From Bacillota bacterium (GTDB lineage: Bacteria; Bacillota; Clostridia; Acetivibrionales; DSM-1351), in assembly GCA_023433945.1 (NCBI GenBank), contig JAEYTP010000103.1, positions 1 to 37,525 of the forward strand: 37,525 nt of DNA, written 5' to 3'. Of this stretch, positions 10,901 through 19,241 are shown piece by piece (within the stretch, counting starts at the first letter, position 1; each line of letters starts with the position of its first letter). The notes beneath the pieces are model-generated. The model did no database searches. It had not been told where the DNA came from and was given only the letters and a program-made list of their open reading frames with translations. The translations under genes and the position numbers were made by a program.

Positions 10901-11505
10901 TTGGTCCTGTTAATGTCTCTGCTATTGAGGACTATATAAAGACTAGAGAAAGATATGAGTTCATGTCCGTTCAAAAGGATGACATGGAGCAGGCTAAGGA
11001 GAAGCTTCGCAAGGTTGTTTATGAAATGGTACAAACCATGAAAAAGCAATTTATTGAGCAATTCAGACTTATTAACGATAATTTCGGTATAGTATATCGT
11101 GAATTATTTGGAGGCGGCCGTGCCGAACTCATATTGGTAGACAAAGAAAACGTACTTGAGAGCGGCATAGAGATTGAGGTGCAGCCGCCCGGCAAGAAGC
11201 TCCAGAACATGATGCTGTTATCAGGTGGAGAGAGAGCGTTTACAGCTATTGCACTGCTTTTTGCAATATTGCGCCTGAAGCCGACGCCGTTCTGCCTGCT
11301 AGACGAAATTGAGGCGGCATTAGATGACGCCAATGTATACAGATTTGGAGAATATCTCAAGAGATTCTCCAAAAAGACTCAGTTTATTATGGTAACCCAT
11401 AGAAAGGGGACTATGGAGGCTTCTGATACAATGTATGGTGTTACAATGCAGGAGCACGGAGTTTCAAAGGTAGTGTCCATGAAAATGGGAGAAATGGCTA
11501 GCTAA
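7933..11505 (+). CDS. smc: Chromosome partition/condensation protein SMC
   Basis: SMC is the ATPase core of the bacterial condensin with ScpA and ScpB; it entraps and compacts DNA and helps origin segregation. At 1,190 residues it has full family length. The N-terminal head shows Walker A G-P-N-G-S-G-K-S near residue 32. Two long coiled-coil arms (about 165-510 and 680-1020) flank a hinge (about 520-665) with G-I-H-G-T-V near 525 and the glycine-rich S-G-S-M-S-G-G-S near 662. The C-terminal head carries the L-S-G-G-E-R-A signature (1096) and Walker B C-L-L-D-E-I-E (near 1120). A GGGGTG ribosome site lies just upstream of the ATG. It is followed by ftsY, as in many Firmicutes, but with an unusual 312-bp structured gap. 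The gene usually upstream (rnc) is replaced here by surface-protein genes. Confidence 0.97.
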   Translation: MHLKKLEIQGFKSFADKISLDFNEGITAVVGPNGSGKSNIADAVRWVLGEQSAKTLRGSNMQDVIFAGTEHRKPVGFAEVSLTIDNSDNYLPVSYNEVTVTRRVYRSGESEYMINKTSCRLKDIHELFLDTGIGRDGYSIIGQGRVDEILSTKSEDRRHIFEEASGIMKYKVRKQEAEKKLEQTEQNLVRINDIINELESQLEPLKLQSDAAKKYLSLRESLKELEINVYLDSLDKFREKIKEYEGMHKDIKENIEAEERKLRNITLQNQQKNEMLKELDDKITASRDKFYVIEANLEKYNSEINLNKEKISSYEQNVVRLDGELKEVNDKLLELNKEEKTRSTKIEYLNKQYADFSKKLESYQAQLDAVLLTLNESERHIEMLKAGIMDKLDIQSDKKTQINNVKNHIENIKKRQNSISNEIYTLKLEKDKDNMKKEDLSESIRSTTGLIRLGNEKLSQLNNEKEDFLNTISDLEKQNTAIKTDIQVKTSRHRLLNDMEKSMEGYSRSVKEIMNVCRQSPDFGRGIHGTVAQLLTVDKRYETAIEMTLGGALQNIVASCEEDAKKAINYLKTNRLGRATFLPITSVNGKRLDDNTIQRLQSMQGFCGIASDLVECNEKYKGIVLNLLGKVAVVENLDAGIAIARKFGYSFRIVTLEGDILSTSGSMSGGSSDTRSSGILSRGREITELEQTIAQLKKEDARLALKINEVRGLLTEIDKEISEESSKLRDNELVKTRDENHLAMIEENIKKTNAKIEMLIDEKEHAKKQELDTINELKKYEDELAAIEKDVADTKAIIAEHQEKFKSDQSVRDELHESITDFKISVNSIVESLQSVNEHMERISGEKESLQRSVTRKEHEKQKANSEIISLNQSIVGIEAAIKNLETEKTGKTLEIDRLQEEKRVLEEEASDFIEKLNSVNKTILLLQEEYNRIDVKNTKIEAEMKVIQDRMWDEYELTYTNAAELKKDIGSIPQAQKNITDYRNQIKQLGPVNVSAIEDYIKTRERYEFMSVQKDDMEQAKEKLRKVVYEMVQTMKKQFIEQFRLINDNFGIVYRELFGGGRAELILVDKENVLESGIEIEVQPPGKKLQNMMLLSGGERAFTAIALLFAILRLKPTPFCLLDEIEAALDDANVYRFGEYLKRFSKKTQFIMVTHRKGTMEASDTMYGVTMQEHGVSKVVSMKMGEMAS

Positions 11506-11529
11506 GACGACGAAGCAAGAAATTATTGC

Positions 11530-11786
11530 ATAGCTTTTTATCATTTTATGTAAAGAGGGAGTTTTATTAGGCTGGAATGATTAGAAGCAGGGTGCTAGTG
11601 TTTATGTGTGAAGTGTTAATCGTATTGCTGGCAAAATGACACGACGTCATTTTGAGTGCATGTTCAACAGGACGTTGAATCATGCACGACAGCAAATACG
11701 AAAGCACAAACACTAGAAACACTCAGCCCTGCTTCGGATGATAGCTTAATAAAACTCCATCATACAAATAAAGTAGTAAAAGCTAT
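11530..11786 (+). ncRNA. Large branched palindrome between smc and ftsY: candidate structured RNA or small palindromic element
   Basis: Almost the whole 312-bp gap is self-complementary in nested order. ATAGCTTTT (11530-11538) pairs with 11778-11786. GGAGTTTTATTA (11558-11569) pairs with 11747-11758 and extends with GGCT/AGCT. GAAGCAGGG (11584-11592) pairs with 11727-11735. CTAGTGTTT (11595-11603) pairs with 11708-11716. CGTATTGCTG (11621-11630) pairs with 11690-11700 around one bulge. At the tip are two hairpins: a 9-bp stem (11632-11640/11646-11654) with loop ACGAC, and a 13-bp stem with one bulge (11656-11668/11674-11687) with loop AGGAC. The result is a Y shape on a long stalk. It lacks the SRP RNA helix-8 signature and matches no RNA family I know. 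No coding frame is seen. Confidence 0.6.
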
Positions 11787-11817
11787 TTAGAATTTTTATA
11801 ACATACGGAGGAAACCC

Positions 11818-12726
11818 ATGGGATTTTTTGACAGACTTAAGGATGGCTTACAGAAAACGAGAAAGAGCATTACAGAAAAGATAGATCAGGTTTTGGTTTC
11901 ATTTGGCAAGGTAGACGATGACCTTTTTGATGAGCTTGAAGAGATTCTTATAACCTCTGATCTCGGAATAGAGACAACCATGAAGGTTATTGAAGATCTC
12001 AAGAGAAAGGTTAAAGAGGGAAGGGTTATTGATCCTTTGCAGGTAAAGGGCCTTTTGAAGGAAGAGCTATCCGAGATACTTTCAAAGGGTGGCAATGAAA
12101 TGACATTAAACACTTCACCTGCCGTAATTATTGTTATTGGTGTAAACGGTGTTGGAAAGACTACCTCAATAGGAAAGATTGCAAACCTATACAAACAGCA
12201 GGGCAAAAAGGTTTTGCTTGCAGCGGGGGATACCTTTAGAGCTGCTGCGATAGATCAGCTTGAGATATGGGCAGATCGTGTAGGTGTAGACATAATAGCA
12301 CAAAAAGAAGGCTCCGACCCAGCCGCTGTTGTATTTGATGCCGTTCAGGCAGCAAAGTCTAGGAAGGTTGATTTGCTTATAATTGACACTGCCGGAAGAC
12401 TTCATACCAAAAAGAACCTTATGGAAGAATTAAAGAAGGTATCACGAGTATTAGAAAGAGAACTTCCAGGTGCCGACAAAGAGACTTTATTGGTGCTAGA
12501 TGCTACTACTGGCCAAAATGCTGTTACTCAGGCTAAGACCTTTAGTGAGACCTCTGATATCACTGGTATTGTACTCACAAAGTTAGACGGTACTGCAAAG
12601 GGCGGTATTGTCGTAGCAATAAAATCTGAATTGGACATCCCGGTTAAGCTGATTGGTGTTGGGGAGCAGCTTGATGATTTGCAGAGGTTTGACGCGCAAG
12701 AGTTTGTAGATGCATTGTTTAATTAA
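11818..12726 (+). CDS. ftsY: Signal recognition particle receptor FtsY
   Basis: FtsY is the SRP-type GTPase that docks Ffh-ribosome complexes at the membrane for co-translational insertion. At 302 residues it is a compact form: an N domain (four-helix bundle, 1 to about 90) and a G domain, without the long acidic A domain of enterobacterial FtsY. The motifs are G-V-N-G-V-G-K-T-T (108-116), D-T-F-R-A-A-A-I-D-Q-L, D-T-A-G-R-L-H-T and T-K-L-D-G-T-A-K-G-G. A GGAGG site precedes the ATG. The expected partner genes ylxM-ffh do not follow directly; ylxM appears only at 37412. Confidence 0.97.
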   Translation: MGFFDRLKDGLQKTRKSITEKIDQVLVSFGKVDDDLFDELEEILITSDLGIETTMKVIEDLKRKVKEGRVIDPLQVKGLLKEELSEILSKGGNEMTLNTSPAVIIVIGVNGVGKTTSIGKIANLYKQQGKKVLLAAGDTFRAAAIDQLEIWADRVGVDIIAQKEGSDPAAVVFDAVQAAKSRKVDLLIIDTAGRLHTKKNLMEELKKVSRVLERELPGADKETLLVLDATTGQNAVTQAKTFSETSDITGIVLTKLDGTAKGGIVVAIKSELDIPVKLIGVGEQLDDLQRFDAQEFVDALFN

Positions 12727-12790
12727 TATTAAAAAAATGAACACCTTGGTAAAACTTTATATATAATTTAAGGCAGCACATTAACCAAAT

Positions 12791-12832
12791 AGCCAAAGCT
12801 AGAATTAACCCGCTTATAGCATTAGCTTGGCT
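12791..12832 (+). promoter_or_regulatory. Hairpin just before the UPF0182 gene
   Basis: AGCCAAAGCTA (12791-12801) pairs with TAGCTTGGCT (12823-12832) with one bulged A, directly upstream of the AAGAAGGG ribosome site. It could affect translation of the next gene. The possible upstream TTG start (12827) lies inside this stem and has no RBS, which argues against it. Confidence 0.4.
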
Positions 12833-12853
12833 AAAAAAGAAGGGATGGCGAGA

Positions 12854-15676
12854 ATGGTATACGATTACTACAAAGAAGAAGAGAAAAAGAATAGCAAGAA
12901 GAAGTTTAGCGTTAAACTAATTAGCCTTATCGTTGTAGCTGTAGCAATTGTATTGGGTTTGGTAGCAAGCTCAATATATATGGAAATTATTCAGCTCAGA
13001 GAACTGAATAAGGCAGCAGACTACTCAACTGTTTTTACAACAAATTTGAAGTATAAGGTAATCTTTTTTGCAATATGCTTTGTAATAATTACTGCTTTTG
13101 TTTTTTTATCAAACAAGCTGATTATCAGAAACATGAAGAAATATTTTGTTGCAAATTCCATTGAACCAAGAAAACTTTTAAATCTACCTATAGCTTTGGG
13201 CATTGGTTTTATAGGTGCAGTTCTTACTAAGGATTTCTTCTACAATAAGTTTTTGCTATTTATGAATTCTGTTGAATTTGGTAAGGTTGATCCGCAGTTT
13301 GGTCAAGATATAGGCTACTATATGTTCCAAAGACCATTTTTAATGTCTTTATTTGATTTCATATCAAATCTGTGGTTATTCGTTGTAATTTATACAGTGG
13401 GTTATTATGTACTTTCATTAATGGCAGCACTACAGACAACAGTATCATGGGAACAGCTCAAAAATAAGGTAATACTAAGGCATAACCTTATTAATATAGC
13501 TATTTTCTTCATATTAAAGACAGTTTCATTTAAATTTCAAAGAGAAGGTCTTTTATATACAAGCTTTACACGTCTTGATATAAATGGAGCTGGTTTTGTA
13601 GATACAAATATTTGGATCAAATATTACACCTATGCGCCTATTATAGTTTTGGCAATTGTTGTTTTAGCCTTTATATTCATGTGGAAGGGTAAGCTTAAAA
13701 ATGCCGCACTGAGCATAGCAGTCTTTCCAGTTGTTTTAATAGTACTTACATTGGTTTCAACCGTTGTTCAAGAACTCATTGTTAGTCCAAATGAATTTGA
13801 GTATGAACAAAACTATATTAAAAATAATATGGTTCAAACGAGGGCCTCGTTCGGGCTTGATAAGATTCACACTTATGATTTTGATACACTTGAGGACTTA
13901 ACACCTGAGATTATTAATAGAAATCGAAATACTATTGATAATATAAGAGTTGTAGATTACAATCCAACCTTAGATAGCAATAAACAGTTACAAAGCAATA
14001 CCAATTTCTATACCTTTGCTACTGGAGATATACTCAATTATACTATTAATGGTAAGGAAATTCCGGTATTTATTTCTGCAAGAGAAGTTAATACGGATAA
14101 TCTTCAAAACCAAAACTTTGTTAACAAGACCTTCAAGTATACTCATGGGTATGGAGTAGTAGTTAATCCTATCAACAAGCTTACAACCCAAGGACAAGTG
14201 GAATTCTTACTTAGCGGCTTAAAGATGGATACAGTTGATAAGGAGACCTTAAAAATATCCGAGCCTAGAATTTATTATGGAGAGCTAACAAATAATTACG
14301 TTATTGTTAACCCCGAGGGCTCTGGTAAGATGAAGGAAATTGACTATGATGGTAATGTTGAAACAAGCTTTAAGGATGAAGGAAATAATAAAATAGCCTT
14401 AAATCTACTTAATAGATTGCTGTTTGCTGGAAAATATGTAGATACAAATCTTTTGGTATCCAGCAATATTTCATCTGATTCAAAAATACTTCCTAATAGA
14501 AATGTAGTAGAAAGAGCTCAGATGGGAGTTCCATTTTTGAAGGTGGATAATGACCCTGCATTGGTTATTACAGATAATGGTAAACTGGTATGGGTACTTG
14601 ATGCTTATACAATGTCTGCTAACTATCCTACAGCTCAGACACTTTATACCCAAAGTAGCGATACACAGTTAAGATCCCTAAATGGCATAAACTACATCAG
14701 AAACTCAGTAAAGATTACTGTTGATGCTTATAATGGTGATGTTAAGTACTATATAATTGACAAGGAAGACCCAATTATTAAGGTATATCAGAAGATATAT
14801 CCAAATGTGTTTACCGAAGAATCACTGCCAGAGGACATTTTGAGCCATATACGTTATCCTGAATTACTATTTAAGGTGCAGACTGAAATGCTCAAGAAGT
14901 ATCACATTGATCCTTCTACTCATCAGGAGAATATATCTACCTTTTATACTAATCAGGATGCATGGAACATTGCAAACTATCCAGATAAAACTAGTGCTAC
15001 TGGGTTCAGGGAGATTGATGCATACTATAATATGATAAAGCTACCAGAAGATTTAGGGGAGAAGGAAGAACTAATTCTTATGAGACCTTTTACTCCATCT
15101 GGTGAAAAGCACAACATGGTATCTTGGCTAGCTGTTAGAAATTCAAGTGATAAATATGGAGAGATGATACTGTTTAACTTCCCGAAGGATACAAATATTC
15201 TTGGTCCTGACCAGGTTGAGGTAAATATTAATCAGATAAGTGAGATATCGGAGAGTATGACTCTTTGGGGGCAAGGCGGCTCTGATGTTTTCAAGGGAAG
15301 TCTATTGGTTATACCTATAGAACAAAGCATACTTTATGTTGAGCCTATTTATATTCAATCAGAGAGTAAATCTTCAATACCTCAGATTAGAAAGGTTGTT
15401 GTAGGATACCAACAGGGAGCAGATTTGAAGCACGGAATAGGCAATAATCTGGATGAGGCGTTAGATAACCTGTTTGAAGGGCAGTTAAAGCCTTCTGAAA
15501 ACAACAAACCACCTGTAGTAAATGAAAAACCTGATAATCAAGATCAAGGTTCAACGTCTACTACGCCAAGTGCTTTTGATGCAGCAGCACTTGATGAACT
15601 CCAAAAGAAGCTAGATGAACTAATGAAGCAGTCACAGGAGATTAATGATCTGCTAAACAAGTTGAAGGGTAAATAA
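12854..15676 (+). CDS. UPF0182 family membrane protein (COG1615)
   Basis: The protein is about 940 residues. The first third holds about seven hydrophobic segments separated by basic loops. The rest is a long extracytoplasmic region rich in Asn, Asp and Tyr, with the family-typical stretch around R-A-S-F-G-L-D and the later M-R-P-F-T-P-S-G-E-K-H-N-M-V-S-W segment. The C-terminus adds a Pro/Asn/Ser/Thr-rich linker and a short coiled coil (D-E-L-Q-K-K-L-D-E-L-M). The molecular function of UPF0182 proteins is unknown. ATG 12854 is chosen because AAGGG lies 9 bp upstream; TTG 12827 and ATG 12845 lack a properly spaced site. A strong terminator follows, so it is probably transcribed alone or with ftsY. 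Confidence 0.88.
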   Translation: MVYDYYKEEEKKNSKKKFSVKLISLIVVAVAIVLGLVASSIYMEIIQLRELNKAADYSTVFTTNLKYKVIFFAICFVIITAFVFLSNKLIIRNMKKYFVANSIEPRKLLNLPIALGIGFIGAVLTKDFFYNKFLLFMNSVEFGKVDPQFGQDIGYYMFQRPFLMSLFDFISNLWLFVVIYTVGYYVLSLMAALQTTVSWEQLKNKVILRHNLINIAIFFILKTVSFKFQREGLLYTSFTRLDINGAGFVDTNIWIKYYTYAPIIVLAIVVLAFIFMWKGKLKNAALSIAVFPVVLIVLTLVSTVVQELIVSPNEFEYEQNYIKNNMVQTRASFGLDKIHTYDFDTLEDLTPEIINRNRNTIDNIRVVDYNPTLDSNKQLQSNTNFYTFATGDILNYTINGKEIPVFISAREVNTDNLQNQNFVNKTFKYTHGYGVVVNPINKLTTQGQVEFLLSGLKMDTVDKETLKISEPRIYYGELTNNYVIVNPEGSGKMKEIDYDGNVETSFKDEGNNKIALNLLNRLLFAGKYVDTNLLVSSNISSDSKILPNRNVVERAQMGVPFLKVDNDPALVITDNGKLVWVLDAYTMSANYPTAQTLYTQSSDTQLRSLNGINYIRNSVKITVDAYNGDVKYYIIDKEDPIIKVYQKIYPNVFTEESLPEDILSHIRYPELLFKVQTEMLKKYHIDPSTHQENISTFYTNQDAWNIANYPDKTSATGFREIDAYYNMIKLPEDLGEKEELILMRPFTPSGEKHNMVSWLAVRNSSDKYGEMILFNFPKDTNILGPDQVEVNINQISEISESMTLWGQGGSDVFKGSLLVIPIEQSILYVEPIYIQSESKSSIPQIRKVVVGYQQGADLKHGIGNNLDEALDNLFEGQLKPSENNKPPVVNEKPDNQDQGSTSTTPSAFDAAALDELQKKLDELMKQSQEINDLLNKLKGK

Positions 15677-15698
15677 TAAAAGTTAAATACTAATATTT

Positions 15699-15747
15699 AA
15701 AACGGTGATATCCTATCTTTACTTTGGATTTCACCGTTTTGTTTTTT
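15699..15747 (+). terminator. Rho-independent terminator after the UPF0182 gene
   Basis: AAAACGGTGA (15699-15708) pairs with TCACCGTTTT (15731-15740), a perfect 10-bp stem, and is followed by a T-rich tract to 15747. Confidence 0.85.
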
Positions 15748-15837
15748 GTAATAAACATACAATAATAATTATAAAACTTTATAAAAATTGTGAATTAATG
15801 TAAGAAATATATATTGTAAAAATAAATAAAAAGTATT

Positions 15838-15849
15838 AGAATTAATTCT
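15838..15849. promoter_or_regulatory. Perfect 12-bp palindrome upstream of the potassium transporter gene
   Basis: AGAATTAATTCT is exactly self-complementary and lies about 85 bp before the start codon in a very AT-rich region (15748-15933). It may be an operator, but AT-rich palindromes also arise by chance. No ydaO/c-di-AMP riboswitch core was seen in this leader. Confidence 0.3.
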
Positions 15850-15933
15850 TGTTATCCTATATTTGTATATAAATTAATGCACAAAAGAAGGAACATATAT
15901 TTCCGTTTTTATTTAGAGGCAGGGTGTGTACAT

Positions 15934-17817
15934 ATGTTTAAGAGAATTAGAAGGGTCTTGGTAGGAAGACCATTAAAAAATGAAGCGCTTAACGAGCAAA
16001 GACTTGGCGTAACTTGGGGACTTCCCATTTTGTCCAGTGATGCTATTTCATCAGTAGCATATGCAGGGCAAGATGTGCTTGTTATTTTGCTTCCTTTAAT
16101 AGGCGTATTAGCCTATAAGCAATTGACATATGTATCATTTGCCATAATTGCTTTATTGTTTATATTAATGTTTTCATACAGGCAGACAATTGATAGCTAT
16201 CCCAATGGTGGTGGAGCCTACATTGTTGCAAAGGAAAATTTGGGAATAGGTGCAGGTGTCGTAGCAGGAGCTGCACTATCAGTAGACTACGTGCTTACCG
16301 TTGCTGTTAGTATTTCTTCTGGTATTCAACAGTTTACTACGGCATTTAATTCGTTTAGACCGTATGCTATTCCTTTGGCATGTCTCATGATATTTTTATT
16401 AATGCTGGGTAATCTTAGAGGTCTGCGAGAGTCCTCAAGGATTTTTGGGATACCTCCTTATTTATTTATTTTAGGCATAATTTCAATGATAGTATATGGT
16501 ATAGTCAAGGTTAAGGTTATGGATTATACACCTATAGAGCCTACCATTCAATCAGTGGGTGAGCCCATTACTATTATACTTATGCTAAAGGCTTTCTCCG
16601 GAGGATGTACTGCACTTACAGGTGTTGAAGCTGTTAGTAATGCAGTTCCAAATTTCAAGAGCCCATCAACCAAATACGCAAAGCTAGTTCTATTACTACT
16701 CTCACTTATTATACTTGCCCTGTTCGGTGGAAGCTCTGTATTGGCAAATCTGTATCATGTAGATCCTAGAGGCGGAAATGCAATGCTGGTCATGATTGCT
16801 GAGCAGGTATTTGGCCGTGGCTTCATGTATTATTATATAATGGCAACTACTTTTATCATACTTGTAATGGCTGCTAACACTGCATATGCTGGTTTTCCAA
16901 TGCTTATTTCCATTATGGCAAAGGAGGGCTACGCTCCAAGACAGCTTAGTATGAGGGGGGATAGACTTAGCTATGACAATGGTATAATCATGCTTTCAAT
17001 CTTTTCAATACTTTTGATAATTGGTTTTAATGCTGATGTTACAAAGCTTTTGGGACTATATGCAATTGGTGTGTTTATTTCATTTACCTTATCCCAATCA
17101 GGTATGTTTATGAAATGGTTCAAACACAAAGGAAAGAATTGGCACTACAAAGCTGCAGTTAACGGATTTGGTGCAGTAGTAACCTCCATAGTGGTAGTTA
17201 TTATTGCCTTCACCAAGTTTAAAGAAGGTGCCTGGATGGTTGTCATATTAATACCTGTATTAATGCTTTTGATGTTCAAGGTCAAAAAACATTATACAGC
17301 TGTTAATTATCAACTCAAGATGCAGCCTGAGGAGATAGCTAATTTTGATATAAATCAAAGTGTCTACCGCAACAGAGTAATTGTACCTATAGAAAGCATA
17401 AATAGATCAAGTATACGTGCGTTGCGCTATGCCAAGACTATTTCAAACAATATAAGTGCTTTTACTGTAGTAATTGATGAGGCAGATGCTGCTAGAATAA
17501 AAGAAAAATTTGAATTGTTAAACACAGGTATACCATTGATTGTCAAATACTCCCCATTCCGTAGGGTGGTAGATCCTCTTCTACAGTTTATTGAATCGGC
17601 GGAATATGATTATCAAACTGGTGATATGATAACAGTTATTTTGCCACAATTTGCTGTTAAAAAGTGGTGGCATAGAGCACTACATAATAATACACGATAT
17701 TATGTAGAGAAGGAGCTATTGAAGCATAAGCATATTGTTGTATCAGTTATGCCGTTGCAGTTAAAGGACGATGATTATGTATTAAACAATGCAAAATATA
17801 AGGCCAAAAAGCATTAA
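15934..17817 (+). CDS. kimA: KimA-type high-affinity potassium transporter (APC superfamily)
   Basis: The 627-residue protein resembles Bacillus subtilis KimA (YdaO) along its length. Features are an N-terminus M-F-K-R-I-R-R-V-L-V-G-R-P-L-K, then L-S-S-D-A-I-S-S-V-A-Y, S-Y-R-Q-T-I-x-x-Y-P-N-G-G-G-A-Y, L-K-A-F-S-G-G-C-T-A-L-T-G-V-E-A and about 12 hydrophobic segments. A cytosolic C-terminal domain (about 475-627) resembles the universal-stress-like domain with a terminal K-K-W-W-H-R-A-L-H-N-N-T motif. KimA imports K+ by proton symport and is inhibited by cyclic di-AMP (known for the family). ATG 15934 with AGGGTG upstream matches the KimA N-terminus; an in-frame ATG at 15877 would add 19 unrelated residues. 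The symbol is by homology. Confidence 0.88.
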   Translation: MFKRIRRVLVGRPLKNEALNEQRLGVTWGLPILSSDAISSVAYAGQDVLVILLPLIGVLAYKQLTYVSFAIIALLFILMFSYRQTIDSYPNGGGAYIVAKENLGIGAGVVAGAALSVDYVLTVAVSISSGIQQFTTAFNSFRPYAIPLACLMIFLLMLGNLRGLRESSRIFGIPPYLFILGIISMIVYGIVKVKVMDYTPIEPTIQSVGEPITIILMLKAFSGGCTALTGVEAVSNAVPNFKSPSTKYAKLVLLLLSLIILALFGGSSVLANLYHVDPRGGNAMLVMIAEQVFGRGFMYYYIMATTFIILVMAANTAYAGFPMLISIMAKEGYAPRQLSMRGDRLSYDNGIIMLSIFSILLIIGFNADVTKLLGLYAIGVFISFTLSQSGMFMKWFKHKGKNWHYKAAVNGFGAVVTSIVVVIIAFTKFKEGAWMVVILIPVLMLLMFKVKKHYTAVNYQLKMQPEEIANFDINQSVYRNRVIVPIESINRSSIRALRYAKTISNNISAFTVVIDEADAARIKEKFELLNTGIPLIVKYSPFRRVVDPLLQFIESAEYDYQTGDMITVILPQFAVKKWWHRALHNNTRYYVEKELLKHKHIVVSVMPLQLKDDDYVLNNAKYKAKKH

Positions 17818-17881
17818 TTTATTTGGTACTGAAACATAGAATAAATATATAACAATTATTATAAAAGGGGTATAAAATACT

Positions 17882-18856
17882 ATGAAATTCTACATAGGCG
17901 TAGAAATTGGAGTTAGAAATATAGCTATTGGAATTATAGACAAAAATCAGAAGCTTGTCAGAAAGGTTTCCATGCCTACAGATAAGAATAAACCCTTTGA
18001 GGGTTTTATAAAAGATATATATGAGCTTATAGAAAAAGCAATTGATGAAGAAGGTTTGGAGCTTAAGCAAATTAAGTCAATTGGCGTTGGTTGTCCAGGA
18101 ATTACCGATAATGAGAAGGGCATAGTACTTAGAAATTATTCCTTGAATTTTGAGAATGCAAATATTCGTCATGAGCTCCAAAAATACATAAATGTTCCTG
18201 TATATGTCGAGAATGATGCAAACTGCGTTGCTATTTCAGAATATCTACTTGGTGCTGCATATGGTACTAGCAGCTCGCTAACTATAAAGATAGGAAATGG
18301 CATTGGTGGCGGGCTAATTATTGACGGTAGTATATATAATGGCTTTAATTTTGGGGGCACTGAGTTTGGACACATGGTAATCAATCAAAATGGAAGACAA
18401 TGTACATGTGGACGAAAGGGTTGTTGGGAGATGTATGCTTCTGCATCAGCACTTATTGAAGAAACAAAGAAAGTAACAGCAGAGAATCCCGATTCCATTA
18501 TTATGTCACTTGTAAATAACGATATTAATCAGATAAATGAGACAACAGCTTATGAGGCGGCAAAACAGGGCGATATATATGGCAAAAAGGTATTTGATGA
18601 TTTTATTGAAGTACTTGCAGAGGGTATAGCAAATATCGTCAATATACTTATGCCGTCAGTTGTTATTATTGCTGGTCCAATAAACAAGCTTGGTGAAAGT
18701 TTATCAAAACCCCTGATTTCACTGCTTAGTCAGAAAATTTACTGCAAGGGCTTGAAGCTACCTGAGTTCAAAATGGCAGAAACAGGTGGGGGAGCAATTA
18801 TTCTTGGTGCTGCTATGCTGGGCAATTTTAAGGATGACAAGATTGAGATGTTATGA
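17882..18856 (+). CDS. ROK-family protein (sugar kinase-like)
   Basis: The 324-residue protein has the ROK two-domain layout without an N-terminal DNA-binding helix-turn-helix, so it is kinase-like rather than an NagC-type repressor. Seen motifs are the general base Asp112 in E-N-D-A-N, the zinc site with His164 (E-F-G-H) and C174-x-C176-x4-C181 in C-T-C-G-R-K-G-C-W-E, G-N-G-I-G-G-G near 141, and a C-terminal G-G-G-A-I-I-L-G-A-A. The N-terminal phosphate loop is odd: ROK kinases usually read D-x-G-G-T, but this one reads E8-I-G10-V-R12. Substrate is therefore uncertain; glucokinase is a default guess only. A 44-bp tandem array starts inside its last codons and a terminator follows. Confidence 0.8.
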   Translation: MKFYIGVEIGVRNIAIGIIDKNQKLVRKVSMPTDKNKPFEGFIKDIYELIEKAIDEEGLELKQIKSIGVGCPGITDNEKGIVLRNYSLNFENANIRHELQKYINVPVYVENDANCVAISEYLLGAAYGTSSSLTIKIGNGIGGGLIIDGSIYNGFNFGGTEFGHMVINQNGRQCTCGRKGCWEMYASASALIEETKKVTAENPDSIIMSLVNNDINQINETTAYEAAKQGDIYGKKVFDDFIEVLAEGIANIVNILMPSVVIIAGPINKLGESLSKPLISLLSQKIYCKGLKLPEFKMAETGGGAIILGAAMLGNFKDDKIEML

Positions 18857-19038
18857 TGACTTAAAATAAATTGATAATGTTCAATATTAGGATGTTATGA
18901 TGACGTAAATTGAAATGATAATGTTCAATATTAGGATGTTATGATGACTCAAATTGAAATGATATTATTCAATATTAGGATGTTATGATGACATAAACTG
19001 AAATATTATATTGGCTAATATTGGGATGTTATAATGAG
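18847..19038 (+). repeat. 44-bp tandem array overlapping the stop codon of the ROK gene
   Basis: Copies begin with GATGTTATGATGAC at 18847, 18891, 18935 and 18979; a partial fifth starts at 19025. The first three are exactly 44 bp and the fourth is 46 bp; identity falls along the array. The first copy contains the last codons ATG-TTA-TGA of the gene. The array fills the first third of the 559-bp gap to nrdD; a terminator, the nrdD promoter with NrdR boxes and a hairpin occupy most of the rest. Confidence 0.93.
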
Positions 19039-19088
19039 AATAAAATGTCATTACAAGTAAAAAAACTAATGAATTAAGAAATATGTAC

Positions 19089-19122
19089 GGGGCTGACACT
19101 ATATATAGTGTTGCCCCTTTTT
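19089..19122 (+). terminator. Rho-independent terminator after the ROK gene
   Basis: GGGGC (19089-19093) pairs with GCCCC (19113-19117), enclosing a perfect 16-bp palindrome (19096-19111), and T residues follow (19118-19122). The internal palindrome is itself an NrdR-box sequence. Confidence 0.8.
19096..19111. promoter_or_regulatory. Perfect NrdR-box sequence inside the terminator stem
   Basis: ACACTATATATAGTGT is an exact palindrome and fits the known NrdR-box consensus (ACACWATATATWGTGT type). It lies 149 bp upstream of the promoter-proximal box of nrdD and shares 16 consecutive bases (TGACACTATATATAGT) with it. It may be a real remote operator, a relic, or a copy captured by the terminator. 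Confidence 0.5.
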
Positions 19123-19241
19123 AATAACTACTTTTGTTTAAACGACTGAAAAAATTTTTTTAAAAAATATTAAAGGCTAAAAGTAGATAAATATAAGAGT
19201 TTTAAAGAGCTCAAGCGTAAATCTAGTACTATAATCCTATA

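Noticed and set aside
11506..11817. SRP RNA (ffs) gene near ftsY
   Set aside because: Size and position are suggestive, but the conserved helix-8 GGAA tetraloop and asymmetric loop are missing; the tip hairpins have loops ACGAC and AGGAC.
15748..15933. ydaO-type c-di-AMP riboswitch before the KimA-like gene
   Set aside because: Expected in some Firmicutes, but the leader is uniformly AT-rich and lacks the conserved G-rich core.
18847..19038. CRISPR array
   Set aside because: Units are contiguous without unique spacers, overlap a stop codon and have no cas genes nearby; the same applies to the other arrays.
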